DNA of 47,524 nt from the NCBI RefSeq assembly GCF_000565015.1, contig NZ_JDFF01000024.1:230176-277699 (forward strand). Reading direction: 5' to 3'. Shown piece after piece: positions 9,661 through 19,284 of this stretch (its first letter is position 1; the number at the start of each line of letters is the position of its first letter). The position numbers and the translations under genes are program-made. Source of the DNA: Porphyromonas catoniae ATCC 51270. Lineage in GTDB: Bacteria > Bacteroidota > Bacteroidia > Bacteroidales > Porphyromonadaceae. The notes under the pieces are model-generated. The model was given only the letters and a program-made list of their open reading frames with translations. It ran no database searches and was not told where the DNA came from.

Positions 9661-9668
9661 TACCTTTG
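9661..9668 (+). promoter_or_regulatory. -7 element (TACCTTTG) before thyA
   Basis: TACCTTTG lies 51 bp upstream of the ATG at 9720. Because it overlaps the first codons of the longer reading frame (start 9666), it argues for the downstream start of thyA. Confidence 0.7.
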
Positions 9669-9719
9669 TACTGCTCAAATCTCCAAGGAGCAAATGATAT
9701 ATCAAGCAGGGATTATATA

Positions 9720-10514
9720 ATGAAGCAATATCTTGACCTACTTCGCCACATCCTAGAGGTTGGTAACACGAAAGATGACCGCACAGGGACAGGTACAGTC
9801 AGTACCTTCGGCTATCAGATGCGCTTTGACCTCAATAAAGGCTTCCCCCTGCTTACAACGAAGAAGCTCCACCTCAAAAGCATCATCTACGAACTTCTGT
9901 GGTTCCTCCAGGGCGATACCAACGTGCACTACCTGCAGGAGCACGGGGTACGTATCTGGAACGAGTGGGCAAACGAAGACGGAGATCTCGGGCCGATTTA
10001 TGGCTACCAATGGAGGTCTTGGCCAGACTACAAGGGGGGACACATCGATCAAATACAGCAAGTCATCGAACAGCTCAAGCACGACCCAACGAGCCGTAGG
10101 ATCATCGTCTCAGCTTGGAACGTAGCACAGCTCGATGAGATGGCGCTTGCCCCGTGCCACTGCTTCATGCAGTTCTATGTAGCAGATGGGAAGCTCAGCC
10201 TACAGCTCTACCAGCGTAGTGCAGATGTCTTCCTCGGGGTACCATTCAACATTGCATCCTACGCACTCCTTCTGATGATGGTAGCGCAAGTGGTAGGGTT
10301 AGAGGTCGGAGAGTTCGTCCATACCTTTGGCGACGTGCATATCTACCACAACCACCTAGAGCAGGTAGAGCTACAGCTCAGCCGTTCACCTCGAGCACTC
10401 CCTACGATGTGGATCAACCCAGAAGTAAAGCGATTGGAGGATTTCACCTACGAGGACTTCGAGCTACGTAGCTACGATCCCCATCCACACATAGCAGCCG
10501 TCGTATCGGTATAG
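9720..10514 (+). CDS. thyA: Thymidylate synthase
   Basis: Methylates dUMP to dTMP using 5,10-methylenetetrahydrofolate. With the start at 9720 the protein has 264 residues, the same as the E. coli enzyme, and begins [13 protein letters not shown]. The nucleophile is Cys146 in [12 protein letters not shown], with the DRTGTGT phosphate loop near residue 20 and the [20 protein letters not shown] motif. A longer frame to 9666 would place the promoter inside the gene, so it was rejected. folA follows after 27 bp, which is logical because ThyA produces the dihydrofolate that FolA reduces. It is the first gene of a probable six-gene transcript reaching trkH. Confidence 0.97.
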   Translation: MKQYLDLLRHILEVGNTKDDRTGTGTVSTFGYQMRFDLNKGFPLLTTKKLHLKSIIYELLWFLQGDTNVHYLQEHGVRIWNEWANEDGDLGPIYGYQWRSWPDYKGGHIDQIQQVIEQLKHDPTSRRIIVSAWNVAQLDEMALAPCHCFMQFYVADGKLSLQLYQRSADVFLGVPFNIASYALLLMMVAQVVGLEVGEFVHTFGDVHIYHNHLEQVELQLSRSPRALPTMWINPEVKRLEDFTYEDFELRSYDPHPHIAAVVSV

Positions 10515-10541
10515 CTAGCTAAGTATTCATCCAAGCTCTAT

Positions 10542-11036
10542 ATGACACTCTCTATCGTTGTAGCTATGGCTCTTGACCGAGCAATCGGGAAGGACAACAA
10601 ACTCCTCTGGAGGCTCTCCGATGACCTGAAACGCTTCAAGGAGCTGACGACAGGACATGCAATCCTCATGGGACGACGCACCTATGAGTCCCTGCCCAAT
10701 GGCGCACTCCCCAATAGACGTAACATCGTCATCAGCCGCACCCTCACGAGCCTACCTGACGCAGAGGTATTCCCCTCCATGGACGAGGCAATCAAGGCTC
10801 TCTGTGAGCAAGAGGAAGAGGTCTTTGTCATCGGGGGCGGGAAGATCTACTCTTCCATCCTTGATCGAGCTGATCGCATCTACCTAACGCAGGTGGAGGC
10901 ACGTTTCCCCGATGCAGACACATTCTTTCCCCAGATAAATCAGACAGAGTGGGTAGAGCTCTCACGAGAGGAATTTCCTCAAGATGAGAGGAACGAATAT
11001 CCATCAGCCCTTGTCATCCTCTCTCGGAAGAAATAA
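10542..11036 (+). CDS. folA: Dihydrofolate reductase
   Basis: NADPH-dependent reduction of dihydrofolate to tetrahydrofolate. The 164-residue protein starts [20 protein letters not shown], has the substrate-binding acidic residue in [13 protein letters not shown] (Asp27 or Asp28), the MGRRTYESL cofactor motif and VIGGGKIY near residue 97. It directly follows thyA by 27 bp, completing the thymidylate cycle in one transcript. hisS starts 37 bp after its stop. A longer hisS frame beginning inside folA at 10984 was not accepted. Confidence 0.96.
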   Translation: MTLSIVVAMALDRAIGKDNKLLWRLSDDLKRFKELTTGHAILMGRRTYESLPNGALPNRRNIVISRTLTSLPDAEVFPSMDEAIKALCEQEEEVFVIGGGKIYSSILDRADRIYLTQVEARFPDADTFFPQINQTEWVELSREEFPQDERNEYPSALVILSRKK

Positions 11037-11073
11037 GGGACACAACACAGATAGAGATACAGACAATAATATA

Positions 11074-12435
11074 ATGCAGAAACCAACGATCCCTAAAGGT
11101 ATGCGAGACTTCGGGCCAGTAGAGATGGCTCGACGCAACTACATCTTCGATACCATCCGTGAGGTATACGCTCTCTATGGCTTTCGTCAAATCGAAACCC
11201 CTACCATGGAGCAGTTGACAACGCTCATGGGGAAGTATGGAGAAGAGGGAGATCGATTACTCTTCAAGGTCCTCAATTCTGGGGATGCACTGAAAGAACT
11301 AAGCGATGAGGAACTTCTAGAGCGTAACGCCGGACGCTTTGCAAATAAGGCATGTGAAAAGGGGCTACGCTATGACCTCACGGTACCCTTTGCTCGCTAT
11401 GTGGTGATGCACCGTGCAGAGCTCACCCTCCCCTTCCGTCGCTACCAGATACAACCCGTGTGGCGTGCAGACCGACCACAGAAGGGACGCTACCGAGAGT
11501 TCTACCAATGTGATGCCGATGTGATTGGCTCAACTTCTCTCCTTAATGAGGTAGAGCTCCTCCAGATCATCAACGAAGTCTTTCGTCGCTTTGGCCTAAG
11601 GGTGCGCATTCACCTAAACAACCGCAAGATCCTAGGTGGTATAGCAAGTGTCCTAGGAGAAGAAGAGCGGCTCATCGACATCACTACGGCAATCGATAAG
11701 CTGGATAAGATGGGCCAGGAGAAAGTATTTGATGAGCTACGTGGCAAGGGCTTTAAGGAAGAAACCCTTCTACGTCTTCAACCTCTCCTCATGCTCTCTG
11801 GCTCCAACAGGGAGAAACTAGATAAGCTCGCCACCCTACTTGCTGCATCAGAGGAAGGGCTAGCAGGGATTGAGGAGCTTCGCTTCATCCTTGACCATAT
11901 AGAGACGCTGGACTTCTCTGCCGAACTGATGATTGACCTAAGCCTCGCTCGTGGGCTATCTTACTACACAGGAGCGATCCTAGAGGTCAAGGCACTTGAC
12001 ACCCCCATGGGCAGTATCTCGGGAGGGGGACGTTACGATAACCTCACCGGGATATTTGGACTAGATGGACTTAGTGGCGTAGGGATTTCTTTCGGGGCTG
12101 ACCGTATCTACGATGTCCTACTTGAGCTTGGATTATTCCCTGAGGAGTCAGAGGTGGGTACACAGATTCTCTTGGCTAACTTTAGCAAGGAAGATGCGCT
12201 TTACCTCCTACCCCTTCTTGCGAAACTTAGGGCTAGGGGCATCCGTTGCGAGCTTTACCCTGAAGCCACTAAGATTAAGAAGCAAATGGGCTATGCTGAT
12301 AGCCTAAAGATCCCATACGTACTCCTCGTCGGTGAGGAAGAACGACTAGCAGGACGCTTCACCCTCAAGGATATGCAGCGGGGAGAGCAGGTACAGCTTA
12401 GTGAGAAAGAGCTACTAGAGAGGTTCGGCTACTAA
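11074..12435 (+). CDS. hisS: Histidine-tRNA ligase
   Basis: Class II aminoacyl-tRNA synthetase charging tRNA-His. From the ATG at 11074 it has 453 residues, beginning [20 protein letters not shown], which is the normal HisRS start. Motif 2 is seen in [20 protein letters not shown] with [11 protein letters not shown], the histidine-specific loop as [13 protein letters not shown], and a C-terminal anticodon-binding domain ([12 protein letters not shown] onward). The reading frame is open for another 30 codons upstream, but that part overlaps folA and resembles no HisRS. dxs begins 12 bp after the stop. Confidence 0.96.
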   Translation: MQKPTIPKGMRDFGPVEMARRNYIFDTIREVYALYGFRQIETPTMEQLTTLMGKYGEEGDRLLFKVLNSGDALKELSDEELLERNAGRFANKACEKGLRYDLTVPFARYVVMHRAELTLPFRRYQIQPVWRADRPQKGRYREFYQCDADVIGSTSLLNEVELLQIINEVFRRFGLRVRIHLNNRKILGGIASVLGEEERLIDITTAIDKLDKMGQEKVFDELRGKGFKEETLLRLQPLLMLSGSNREKLDKLATLLAASEEGLAGIEELRFILDHIETLDFSAELMIDLSLARGLSYYTGAILEVKALDTPMGSISGGGRYDNLTGIFGLDGLSGVGISFGADRIYDVLLELGLFPEESEVGTQILLANFSKEDALYLLPLLAKLRARGIRCELYPEATKIKKQMGYADSLKIPYVLLVGEEERLAGRFTLKDMQRGEQVQLSEKELLERFGY

Positions 12436-12447
12436 GGATAAGGAAAC

Positions 12448-14394
12448 GTGCTACAGCAAGAAGTATTACCGATTACCATCTCATCTGAGGCTGAGGCAAA
12501 GTACCCCCTACTCGACCGCATTGAGTATCCTCAGGATCTTCGCCAACTCTCACCCGAAGAGCTACCACAACTATGTGCTGAGATACGAAGTTTCATGCTG
12601 GAGGCTCTTTCGGTAAATCCGGGTCACCTTGGGGCAAACCTTGGAGCCGTAGAGATCACGGTAGCGATGCACTATGTCTTTGATACTCCACAGGATCGCA
12701 TTGTATGGGACGTGGGACACCAGGCCTATGTCCACAAGATACTCACAGGGCGTAAGCATGCGTTCCATACCCTGCGTAAGTGGGGTGGACTTGCTGGCTT
12801 CCCTACACCCACAGAGAGTGAGTACGACACATTCTCCGCTGGGCATGCCTCTAACTCAATTTCAGCAGCACTCGGGATGGCTGTTGCCACGGCACTCAAG
12901 CATGAGGATCGACGTGTAGTCGCCTTCATTGGCGATGGAGCCATGTCTGGAGGTATGGCATTCGAAGGATTAAATAACGCCTCGTCATTCCCCAATAACC
13001 TATTGGTTATCCTCAACGATAATAATATGTCCATCGACCACAACGTCGGTGGGCTAAATAAACACATGGTCAATCTATTGACCAACCCCACCTACAATAG
13101 TATGCGCTACGACATGTATCGCATGCTTCGTAAACTGCATATCGTAAAAGAGGGGCAAAGAAAAGACCTTCAACGGTTCAACAATCGAGTAAAAGCACTC
13201 CTCTCAGGGCAAAGCAACTTCTTCGACAGTTTCAGCATTCGCTATCTGGGCCCTACGGATGGTCATGATGTCGTTCACTTAGTGCAAATCCTACAGGATA
13301 TAAGGGACATGAAGGGGCCACGGCTCCTGCATATCAGCACAACGAAAGGCAAAGGCTACCAACCAGCAGAGCAAGACCCAACGGTATGGCATGCCCCAGG
13401 GAAGTTTGACCCCCTAACAGGCAAGCGTGTAATAGCTAAAAGTGCCGCACCCAAGCCACCAAAGTACCAGGATGTCTTTGGACATACCTTGGTCGAACTA
13501 GCTGGTGAAGATGAGCGTATCGTAGCCGTTACGCCGGCGATGCCAACAGGTTGCTCCATGAACTACATGATGGAGGCCTACCCCAATCGCTCCTTTGATG
13601 TGGGCATAGCAGAAGAACATGCTGTGACCTTCTCCTCGGGGATGGCAACAGAAGGCTTTATCCCTGTGTGCAACATATACTCGACCTTCATGCAGCGTGC
13701 CTATGACCAGCTCATCCATGACGTTGCTCTGACGAATAGCCATGTGGTCTTTTGCCTTGACCGAGCAGGGCTTGTCGGGGAGGATGGGGCAACACACCAG
13801 GGGGCATTCGACATTGCCTACCTACGTACAATACCAGGCATGACAATCTGCTCCCCGTATGATGAGGTGCAACTCAGGCATCTCCTTCGCTCAGCCTGCT
13901 TCGATTGGCAAGGCCCTGTAGCCATTCGTTATCCGAGAGGAGAGGGCTCCACCATCGACTGGCAACAACCCATGCACACCCATCCCCATGGCAAGGCTCG
14001 TGTACTGAAGGAAGGACAAGACCTCACATTCCTCTCCTTTGGACCTATTGGTCACTCAGTAACAAAGGTTGTAGACAGATTACAAGGAGAAGGCTACTCC
14101 GTGGGGCACATAGATTTGGTCTTTGCCAAGCCTCTAGACGAAGCGTGTATCACACATGTACTTCGTGAGGCACAAAACGTAATTACCATAGAGGAGGGGT
14201 GTCTCAATGGAGGTGTTGGCTCGGGCATCTTACAGCTTGCTATGGAGCATGGACTCTCCCCACGTATCAAGTGCTTAGGGCTACCAGATGAGTTTATTGC
14301 TCATGGCACACCTCAGCAGCAAAGACAGTATTGTGGCCTAGACGAAGAGTCCATGTATCAAGAGGCAAAGCAACTCTTAGCTCATCACAACTAG
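12448..14394 (+). CDS. dxs: 1-deoxy-D-xylulose-5-phosphate synthase
   Basis: Thiamine-diphosphate enzyme joining pyruvate and glyceraldehyde 3-phosphate, first step of the MEP isoprenoid pathway. The 648-residue protein shows [20 protein letters not shown], the thiamine-diphosphate motif [16 protein letters not shown] with LVILNDN, and the transketolase central domain with [13 protein letters not shown] and [15 protein letters not shown]. The start is GTG at 12448, preceded by AAGGA, a rare Shine-Dalgarno-like sequence for this genome; no ATG fits the N-terminal alignment. It is tightly packed between hisS (12 bp) and trkA (3 bp). Confidence 0.95.
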   Translation: MLQQEVLPITISSEAEAKYPLLDRIEYPQDLRQLSPEELPQLCAEIRSFMLEALSVNPGHLGANLGAVEITVAMHYVFDTPQDRIVWDVGHQAYVHKILTGRKHAFHTLRKWGGLAGFPTPTESEYDTFSAGHASNSISAALGMAVATALKHEDRRVVAFIGDGAMSGGMAFEGLNNASSFPNNLLVILNDNNMSIDHNVGGLNKHMVNLLTNPTYNSMRYDMYRMLRKLHIVKEGQRKDLQRFNNRVKALLSGQSNFFDSFSIRYLGPTDGHDVVHLVQILQDIRDMKGPRLLHISTTKGKGYQPAEQDPTVWHAPGKFDPLTGKRVIAKSAAPKPPKYQDVFGHTLVELAGEDERIVAVTPAMPTGCSMNYMMEAYPNRSFDVGIAEEHAVTFSSGMATEGFIPVCNIYSTFMQRAYDQLIHDVALTNSHVVFCLDRAGLVGEDGATHQGAFDIAYLRTIPGMTICSPYDEVQLRHLLRSACFDWQGPVAIRYPRGEGSTIDWQQPMHTHPHGKARVLKEGQDLTFLSFGPIGHSVTKVVDRLQGEGYSVGHIDLVFAKPLDEACITHVLREAQNVITIEEGCLNGGVGSGILQLAMEHGLSPRIKCLGLPDEFIAHGTPQQQRQYCGLDEESMYQEAKQLLAHHN

Positions 14395-14397
14395 TCT

Positions 14398-15750
14398 ATG
14401 AGAATAATTATCGCAGGAGCAGGTGAAGTGGGGACACATCTAGCAAAGATGCTCTCCAACGAGGATCAAAACATCGTCCTAATGGATCCTGACGCCAAGA
14501 AACTCGAGCGTGCTAGCCATCACCTAGAGGTACTCCCCATAGAGGGTAGCCCCACACTACTCTCAGACCTAGAGAATGCCAATGTCGAGGGTGCCGACCT
14601 CTTTGTTGGTGTTACCCCAGACGAGTCTACGAATATCATGTCTTGTATCCTAGCCAAACGGGTAGGAGCCAAACATACCATCGCCCGTATCAACAATGCC
14701 GAATACCTTGAGTCAGAGTACGGCACACTCCTCGAAGAGCTGGGTGTAGACTGGATGATCTATCCTGAGGAGCTAGCAGCAAATGAGATTGCGGCTATTA
14801 CACGATACCCTTGGGCTCGCCAATACATCATGCTCTTCAATGGAGCTCTTGCACTCATTGGGGTGAAAGTACGTACAGGAGCTCCAATTGTAGGTAAGCA
14901 CCTCTATGAACTAAAAGGAATGCTCCCGGAGGAAGAGTCAAAGTCCTACCACATCGTCGCCATCAAGCGAGACTTCGACACTATTATTCCCAGTGGGAAC
15001 ACGCGGATTGAGCATAATGACCTTGTCTTTTTCACCTGCAGCGTAGATCACACCGACACCATCCGACAGCTTGCAGGCAAGGAGGCGCCTAAGATACGTC
15101 GCATTGTCATCATGGGAGCTAGCCCCGTCGCCCTCAGAGCTATCACTAAGATACCCTCAGACATCCAAATCGCCATCATAGAGAGCAACAAGGATAAGTG
15201 TCTACGTCTATCCGAACACGTACCTACCAACGTGGAGATCTACCACGGAGATGGACGTGACCCCGAGATAACAAGCGAAGTAGGACTAGAGGATGCACAG
15301 GTCTTCGTTGCCCTTACAGAGAACTCTGAGACCAACGTCCTAGCATGTCTGGCTGCGAAGCGATACAATGTCTACAAGACAATAGCTAAGGAGGAGAATA
15401 TCGACTACATCCCTCTGGCCTACCGCCTCGACATCGGGACCCTTATTAATAAGAAGCTCCTCGCCGCAGGCTATATCTACCGTATCCTACTCGGACAGCA
15501 GACAGGGCAAGTAACCTGCCTCTCATTGGTAAGCAACGCAGAGGTGGTTGAGCTCGTAGCTCGCCGTGATTCCAAAATCATCGGGAAGAAGATTAGTGAG
15601 CTTGATCTCCCCAAGGGTATCACTTTCGGAGGCATGATACGCAATGGCTCTCCATCCATGATTGATGGGGACACCATCCTTGAGCCCTATGACCACGTGG
15701 TAATCTTCTACCACGATATATCAATCAACGAACTGAAGAAGCTCTTCTAA
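14398..15750 (+). CDS. trkA: Trk potassium uptake regulatory subunit (two RCK halves)
   Basis: Cytosolic nucleotide-binding gate of the Trk potassium channel. The 450 residues contain two RCK units. The first begins MRIIIAGAGEVGTHLAKML with the dinucleotide loop GAGEVG at 7-12 and Asp30; the second begins around residue 233 (IRRIVIMGASPVALRAI) with a weaker loop. Each is followed by a TrkA-C domain, the second ending in EPYDHVVIFYHD. The gene starts 3 bp after dxs and precedes trkH by 21 bp, so the complete two-component transporter is co-transcribed. Confidence 0.95.
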   Translation: MRIIIAGAGEVGTHLAKMLSNEDQNIVLMDPDAKKLERASHHLEVLPIEGSPTLLSDLENANVEGADLFVGVTPDESTNIMSCILAKRVGAKHTIARINNAEYLESEYGTLLEELGVDWMIYPEELAANEIAAITRYPWARQYIMLFNGALALIGVKVRTGAPIVGKHLYELKGMLPEEESKSYHIVAIKRDFDTIIPSGNTRIEHNDLVFFTCSVDHTDTIRQLAGKEAPKIRRIVIMGASPVALRAITKIPSDIQIAIIESNKDKCLRLSEHVPTNVEIYHGDGRDPEITSEVGLEDAQVFVALTENSETNVLACLAAKRYNVYKTIAKEENIDYIPLAYRLDIGTLINKKLLAAGYIYRILLGQQTGQVTCLSLVSNAEVVELVARRDSKIIGKKISELDLPKGITFGGMIRNGSPSMIDGDTILEPYDHVVIFYHDISINELKKLF

Positions 15751-15771
15751 CCTTAGTAGAAAAGCAGGATC

Positions 15772-17223
15772 ATGCACTCTATCAACTTCCGTTTTATTAG
15801 CCGTATCCTAGGCATGATGTGTCTCTTAGAGGCAGGAATTATGGTCGTAGTGCTGCTTCTTGCCTTTGCTTTCCACGAAAGCCTTCTACCTTGGATTGTA
15901 ACCATACTTGCCTTCCTTGGTTTGGGCCTTCCTCTAGCCTTTTTGGGTAAAGAACTGAAGAAAAAGCAGGCTACTCGGAGGGAAGGGATGCTTACTGTCA
16001 CATTCGTCTGGCTACTTCTCTCTCTAGTAGGGATGCTCCCCTTCCTCTTATCGGGTATGACATCGAATGTCCTAGATGCCTTCTTTGAGACTATCTCCGG
16101 CTTCACAACAACAGGGGCAAGCGTCTTCTCTGACGTTGAGTCCTTCCCTAAGTCACTACTCTTCTGGCGAAGCCTCACCCAGTGGCAGGGTGGTGTCGGG
16201 ATCGTTGTCTTCACCGTAGCACTGATGCCCATCTTTGGTGGCGGTGCTACCCAGCTATATAATGCCGAGACAACAGGTATCACCCACGATCGTTTCTTCC
16301 CTCGCATATCAGATGTTGCCAAGACACTCTGGCTCGTATACCTAGCAGAGACGGTGCTACTCGTTGCTCTACTATGGGTAGGGCCAATGAATCTCTTTGA
16401 TGCCATTTGCCATGCCTTCACTTGTATCTCCACAGGTGGATATTCGACAAAGAACGAAAGTGTAGAGGCTTTCAACTCGCCGTACATCGAGTATGTGCTA
16501 TCCTTCTTCATGTTCATTGGGAGCCTGAACCTTACCCTTGTATTCTTTGCGATTACAGGCAAGCCAGGACGCCTCCTTCGAGATGAGGAATTCCGCTTCT
16601 TCACCTTCTTCATCTCTAGTCTGGCCTTCATTACGATATTATGGATGGTGCTCCATGGAGAATACCCAACTTTAGAAGAGAACTTACGCCGAGGACTCTT
16701 CCAGACTATTTCGCTTGGATCTAGTACGGGGTACCTCTCTCCCGACCTCACGCAGCTCGGGCCATTTATTTGGATGATCGGGTTACTCCTGATGTTCGTC
16801 AACGGATGTGCAGGCTCTACGTGTGGCGGTCTCAAATGCTCTCGCTTCCTTGTCCTACTAAAGAATCTCTATAACGAGTTCAAGAAACAGATTCACCCAC
16901 ATCTGCTCACCCCTGTTCTGATCAATAACCGACAGCTAAGTGTCAGTGCCGTACATCAGGTTCTTGCCTTCTGCATGATGTATGTCATGCTCATTTTCGT
17001 TGGTGCAACACTGCTCATGCTTGATAACAATGGTTTTATTTCCAGCATTAGCATTGCCTGCTCGGCAGTTAGCAACTCAGGGCCCGCTATTGGAGAATAT
17101 GCGACATCCATGGCTAGTGCAGGTATATTCTCCAAAACAATACTCTGTTTCCTAATGCTTGCAGGGCGTCTTGAGGTATTCACTGTGATTGGTATCCTCA
17201 CACCCTACTTCTGGTCTCGCTAG
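15772..17223 (+). CDS. trkH: Trk potassium uptake channel subunit
   Basis: Membrane pore for potassium uptake, assembled with TrkA. The 483-residue protein has about ten hydrophobic segments arranged as repeated M1-P-M2 units. Filter-like loops appear as ISGFTTTGASVF (first repeat), CISTGGYSTKNES (second), SLGSSTGYLSPDL (third) and ACSAVSNSGPAIGEYA (fourth), and the TrkH hallmark CAGSTCGGLKCSRF is near residue 345. It ends the thyA-trkH transcript. A long opposite-strand frame at 15753-16835 is a shadow of this gene. Confidence 0.95.
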   Translation: MHSINFRFISRILGMMCLLEAGIMVVVLLLAFAFHESLLPWIVTILAFLGLGLPLAFLGKELKKKQATRREGMLTVTFVWLLLSLVGMLPFLLSGMTSNVLDAFFETISGFTTTGASVFSDVESFPKSLLFWRSLTQWQGGVGIVVFTVALMPIFGGGATQLYNAETTGITHDRFFPRISDVAKTLWLVYLAETVLLVALLWVGPMNLFDAICHAFTCISTGGYSTKNESVEAFNSPYIEYVLSFFMFIGSLNLTLVFFAITGKPGRLLRDEEFRFFTFFISSLAFITILWMVLHGEYPTLEENLRRGLFQTISLGSSTGYLSPDLTQLGPFIWMIGLLLMFVNGCAGSTCGGLKCSRFLVLLKNLYNEFKKQIHPHLLTPVLINNRQLSVSAVHQVLAFCMMYVMLIFVGATLLMLDNNGFISSISIACSAVSNSGPAIGEYATSMASAGIFSKTILCFLMLAGRLEVFTVIGILTPYFWSR

Positions 17224-17269
17224 GCTTGGTATAGAGAGGGACTCCCTTTCTCATCCATATATCATAGAA

Positions 17270-17323
17270 AACTCTAGAGATTTTATTCAATATATCTAGA
17301 GTTCTTGGAGAAAAACTCTAGAG
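17270..17323. repeat. Small tandem palindrome set, family C (ACTCTAGAGT)
   Basis: CTAGAG recurs at 17274, 17296 and 17318, a 22-bp step, each time within AACTCTAGAG or TCTAGAGTT. The first two copies also form a 9-bp inverted repeat (17270-17278 with 17295-17303), which could act as the trkH terminator. The layout matches the larger 23-bp arrays elsewhere. Confidence 0.65.
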
Positions 17324-17517
17324 CTTTCGAGAGAAGAATGATTCTACATCTTACCTTTCCCCATCGATTACAAACCCACAGATTTCTGCCCTACACCTAT
17401 ATTTTCCACTTCTCCATGAATAAGATACTAGACAGCTCAGTTGATATAAAACCTAAGTCAATGAGCTGAGCAAAGGCTAAAGAGAGAAAGAATAAGGGAA
17501 AAATGGGGCAATTTCAC

Positions 17518-17525
17518 TATCTTTG
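17518..17525 (+). promoter_or_regulatory. -7 element (TATCTTTG) before the C1B peptidase
   Basis: TATCTTTG lies 76 bp before the ATG at 17602. The rest of the trkH-peptidase gap (17224-17601) holds the ACTCTAGAGT set and otherwise nothing recognised. Confidence 0.65.
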
Positions 17526-17601
17526 AATCGCTACGCCTTCGCCTCCCTAGGGCAGGCATAGCATTGGACTTTATCAAACATTAAGTACAACACATCACGA
17601 A

Positions 17602-18813
17602 ATGAAGAAACTCATCTCGATCATGGCAGTCATGGGTATGGCTTCTGCTCTGTCCGCTCAGACTCCAGACAAGCCCAAGGACACTGGTGAAGCAAACGTA
17701 TTCACTACTGTCAAGGATGCTCGCATCACAGGCATCCAAAACCAAGCTAACTCAGGTACGTGCTGGGCATACTCTGGGCAGAGCTTCCTAGAAGGCGAAC
17801 TCCTTCGCATTGGTAAAGGCAACTTCGACCTCTCGGAGATGTTCGTTGTTAGCCACTCCTACCGTGATAAGGGTCGCAAGTACGTTCGTCTACATGGCAA
17901 GCTGAACTTCGCCCAAGGAGGATCATTCTACGATGTCCTCTATGTACTCAAGACCTATGGTGCTGTACCTCGCTCTGTCATGATGGGGCTAAACTATGGT
18001 ACGACAAAGAACCAGCATAGCGAGATGGAGACAGGTCTAAAGGCCTTCCTTGATGCTGTAATCAAGAACCCTAATGGGAAGCTCTCTACAGCTTGGTATC
18101 CAGCCTTCACCTCCATCATCGACACCTACCTAGGTAAGCTCCCAGAGGAGTTCACCTTCAACGGCAAGAAGTATACTCCTAAGAGCTACGCCAATGCTCT
18201 CGGGTTGAATCCCGATGACTACATTTCGCTTACCTCCTTCACACACCATCCTTTCTACTCAAAGTTTGCTCTTGAGATTGAAGATAACTGGCGTTGGGCA
18301 GAGTCTTACAACATCCCCATCGATGAGTTTATGCGTGTGATGGAGACGGCTATCGATAAGGGCTATACCATTGCTTGGGGGTCAGATGTCAGCGAAAAAG
18401 GCTTCACACGAGATGGTATTGCTGTCCTCCCTGATATCGAAGAGATTGAAACCAAGGGATCCGACCAAGCACGTTGGATTGGTCTTAGCTACACAGAGAG
18501 ACAAAACTACATCAACCAAATGGTGCACCGTGCAGACGTCCCCGAAGTAGAGCCGACACAAGAGTATCGACAGAAGGGCTACGATAACTATGAGCTCACC
18601 GATGACCACGGTATGGTGATCTATGGTATCGCAAAGAACCAAATCGGGCGAAAGTTCTTCATGGTAAAGAACTCTTGGGGTGAAGCAGGGAAGTACAAAG
18701 GACACTGGTATGCATCCTACAACTTCGTCAAGGGTAAGACAATGAACATCATTATCAACCGCAAGGCTCTCCCCGATGATGTAGCAAAGAAGCTCGGCAT
18801 CAGCAACAAGTAA
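17602..18813 (+). CDS. Exported C1B cysteine peptidase (aminopeptidase C / bleomycin hydrolase type)
   Basis: Papain-fold peptidase of the C1B branch. The 403-residue protein has an N-terminal signal peptide (MKKLISIMAVMGMASALSAQ), so it acts in the periplasm or outside rather than in the cytosol like classic PepC. The catalytic residues are Cys54 in QANSGTCWAYSG, His336 in DDHGMVIYG and Asn357 in VKNSWGE, with the oxyanion Gln48 in GIQNQ. It is a single-gene unit with its own TATCTTTG promoter and a very strong hairpin directly downstream. In asaccharolytic Porphyromonas-type bacteria such enzymes help digest peptides; that role is inferred. Confidence 0.9.
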   Translation: MKKLISIMAVMGMASALSAQTPDKPKDTGEANVFTTVKDARITGIQNQANSGTCWAYSGQSFLEGELLRIGKGNFDLSEMFVVSHSYRDKGRKYVRLHGKLNFAQGGSFYDVLYVLKTYGAVPRSVMMGLNYGTTKNQHSEMETGLKAFLDAVIKNPNGKLSTAWYPAFTSIIDTYLGKLPEEFTFNGKKYTPKSYANALGLNPDDYISLTSFTHHPFYSKFALEIEDNWRWAESYNIPIDEFMRVMETAIDKGYTIAWGSDVSEKGFTRDGIAVLPDIEEIETKGSDQARWIGLSYTERQNYINQMVHRADVPEVEPTQEYRQKGYDNYELTDDHGMVIYGIAKNQIGRKFFMVKNSWGEAGKYKGHWYASYNFVKGKTMNIIINRKALPDDVAKKLGISNK

Positions 18814-18850
18814 TCCCATCATCTATTCTATCACGTAAGAGAATAGAAGT

Positions 18851-18925
18851 AAGATTACCAAAGATTAACCCCCAGTGTCGACACAGGTATCTGTGCGACA
18901 CTGGGGGTTAATCTTTGGTAATCTT
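18851..18925 (+). terminator. Exceptionally long perfect hairpin after the peptidase gene
   Basis: Arms 18851-18880 and 18896-18925 are perfect 30-bp reverse complements. Inside, CACAG (18882-18886) and CTGTG (18891-18895) extend the stem around a GTAT loop with one bulged A. It begins 37 bp after the stop codon. It probably terminates the peptidase transcript, but no strong T-run follows and the stem is far longer than needed. Confidence 0.75.
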
Positions 18926-19011
18926 TGTAATTTGACGACTAGAAAATCACATGTATAACTACCTTATTACCAATATAGATCTAACAGAAAGTATAAATAT
19001 TTACACAAACA

Positions 19012-19044
19012 TTTGGATTATATTCAAACTTTGCCGTATATTTG
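19012..19044 (+). promoter_or_regulatory. Promoter of an unassigned short transcript
   Basis: TTTG (19012-19015), a 21-bp spacer and TATATTTG (19037-19044) give one of the best full Bacteroidetes promoter matches in the window. No standard gene follows on this strand before the convergent hup. Confidence 0.7.
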
Positions 19045-19050
19045 TAGTGT

Positions 19051-19260
19051 GTTTTTCATGGTATTAGATTTAAGGTTAACGAAAAGGATTGGTTGTCGGG
19101 AGACAACCAATTCTTGGTTTATAGGGGTGGCTCATGAAGAGGTACCCCTAGTCTTTTATTAGACATCCCAGCCTATCGTACTAAAAGGTAGGCTGGGATG
19201 TCCAAAGGTGAATAAATAAGAGAGGCTACCCACCCTCGTTAAAGGGGGAGCAGCCTCTTT
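19051..19260 (+). ncRNA. Candidate structured small RNA (or 34-codon gene) convergent to hup
   Basis: Downstream of the promoter at 19012-19044 the transcript would contain, in order: a 13-bp hairpin closed by a GGGA tetraloop (19085-19097 with 19102-19114, one G-U pair), a 7-bp hairpin (19122-19128 with 19144-19150), a perfect 14-bp hairpin (19162-19175 with 19189-19202), and the hup terminator hairpin (19221-19258) followed by TTTATCT. An ATG at 19058 opens a 34-codon frame (MVLDLRLTKRIGCRETTNSW...) ending in TAG at 19160-19162, only about 8 bases after the predicted transcript start and without a ribosome site. The dense hairpins favour an RNA. It matches no RNA family I can name. Confidence 0.5.
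19221..19258. terminator. Terminator of hup, probably bidirectional
   Basis: A 7-bp outer stem (19221-19227 with 19252-19258) encloses a C-rich/G-rich inner stem. On the minus strand it is followed by CTCTTATTTATT, 27 bp after the hup stop; on the plus strand by TTTATCT. Confidence 0.75.
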
Positions 19261-19284
19261 ATCTCGTTGCCTTACAGAAAAGGT

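Noticed and set aside
15753-16835. 360-codon open frame on the minus strand
   Set aside because: It lies entirely antisense to trkH, whose membrane segments and filter motifs are clear; its translation is Ser/Arg/Lys-rich and protein-unlike.
19058-19162. Calling the 34-codon frame a definite gene
   Set aside because: No ribosome site, a very short predicted leader, and a stem-loop through the middle; a frame of this length is expected by chance fairly often.
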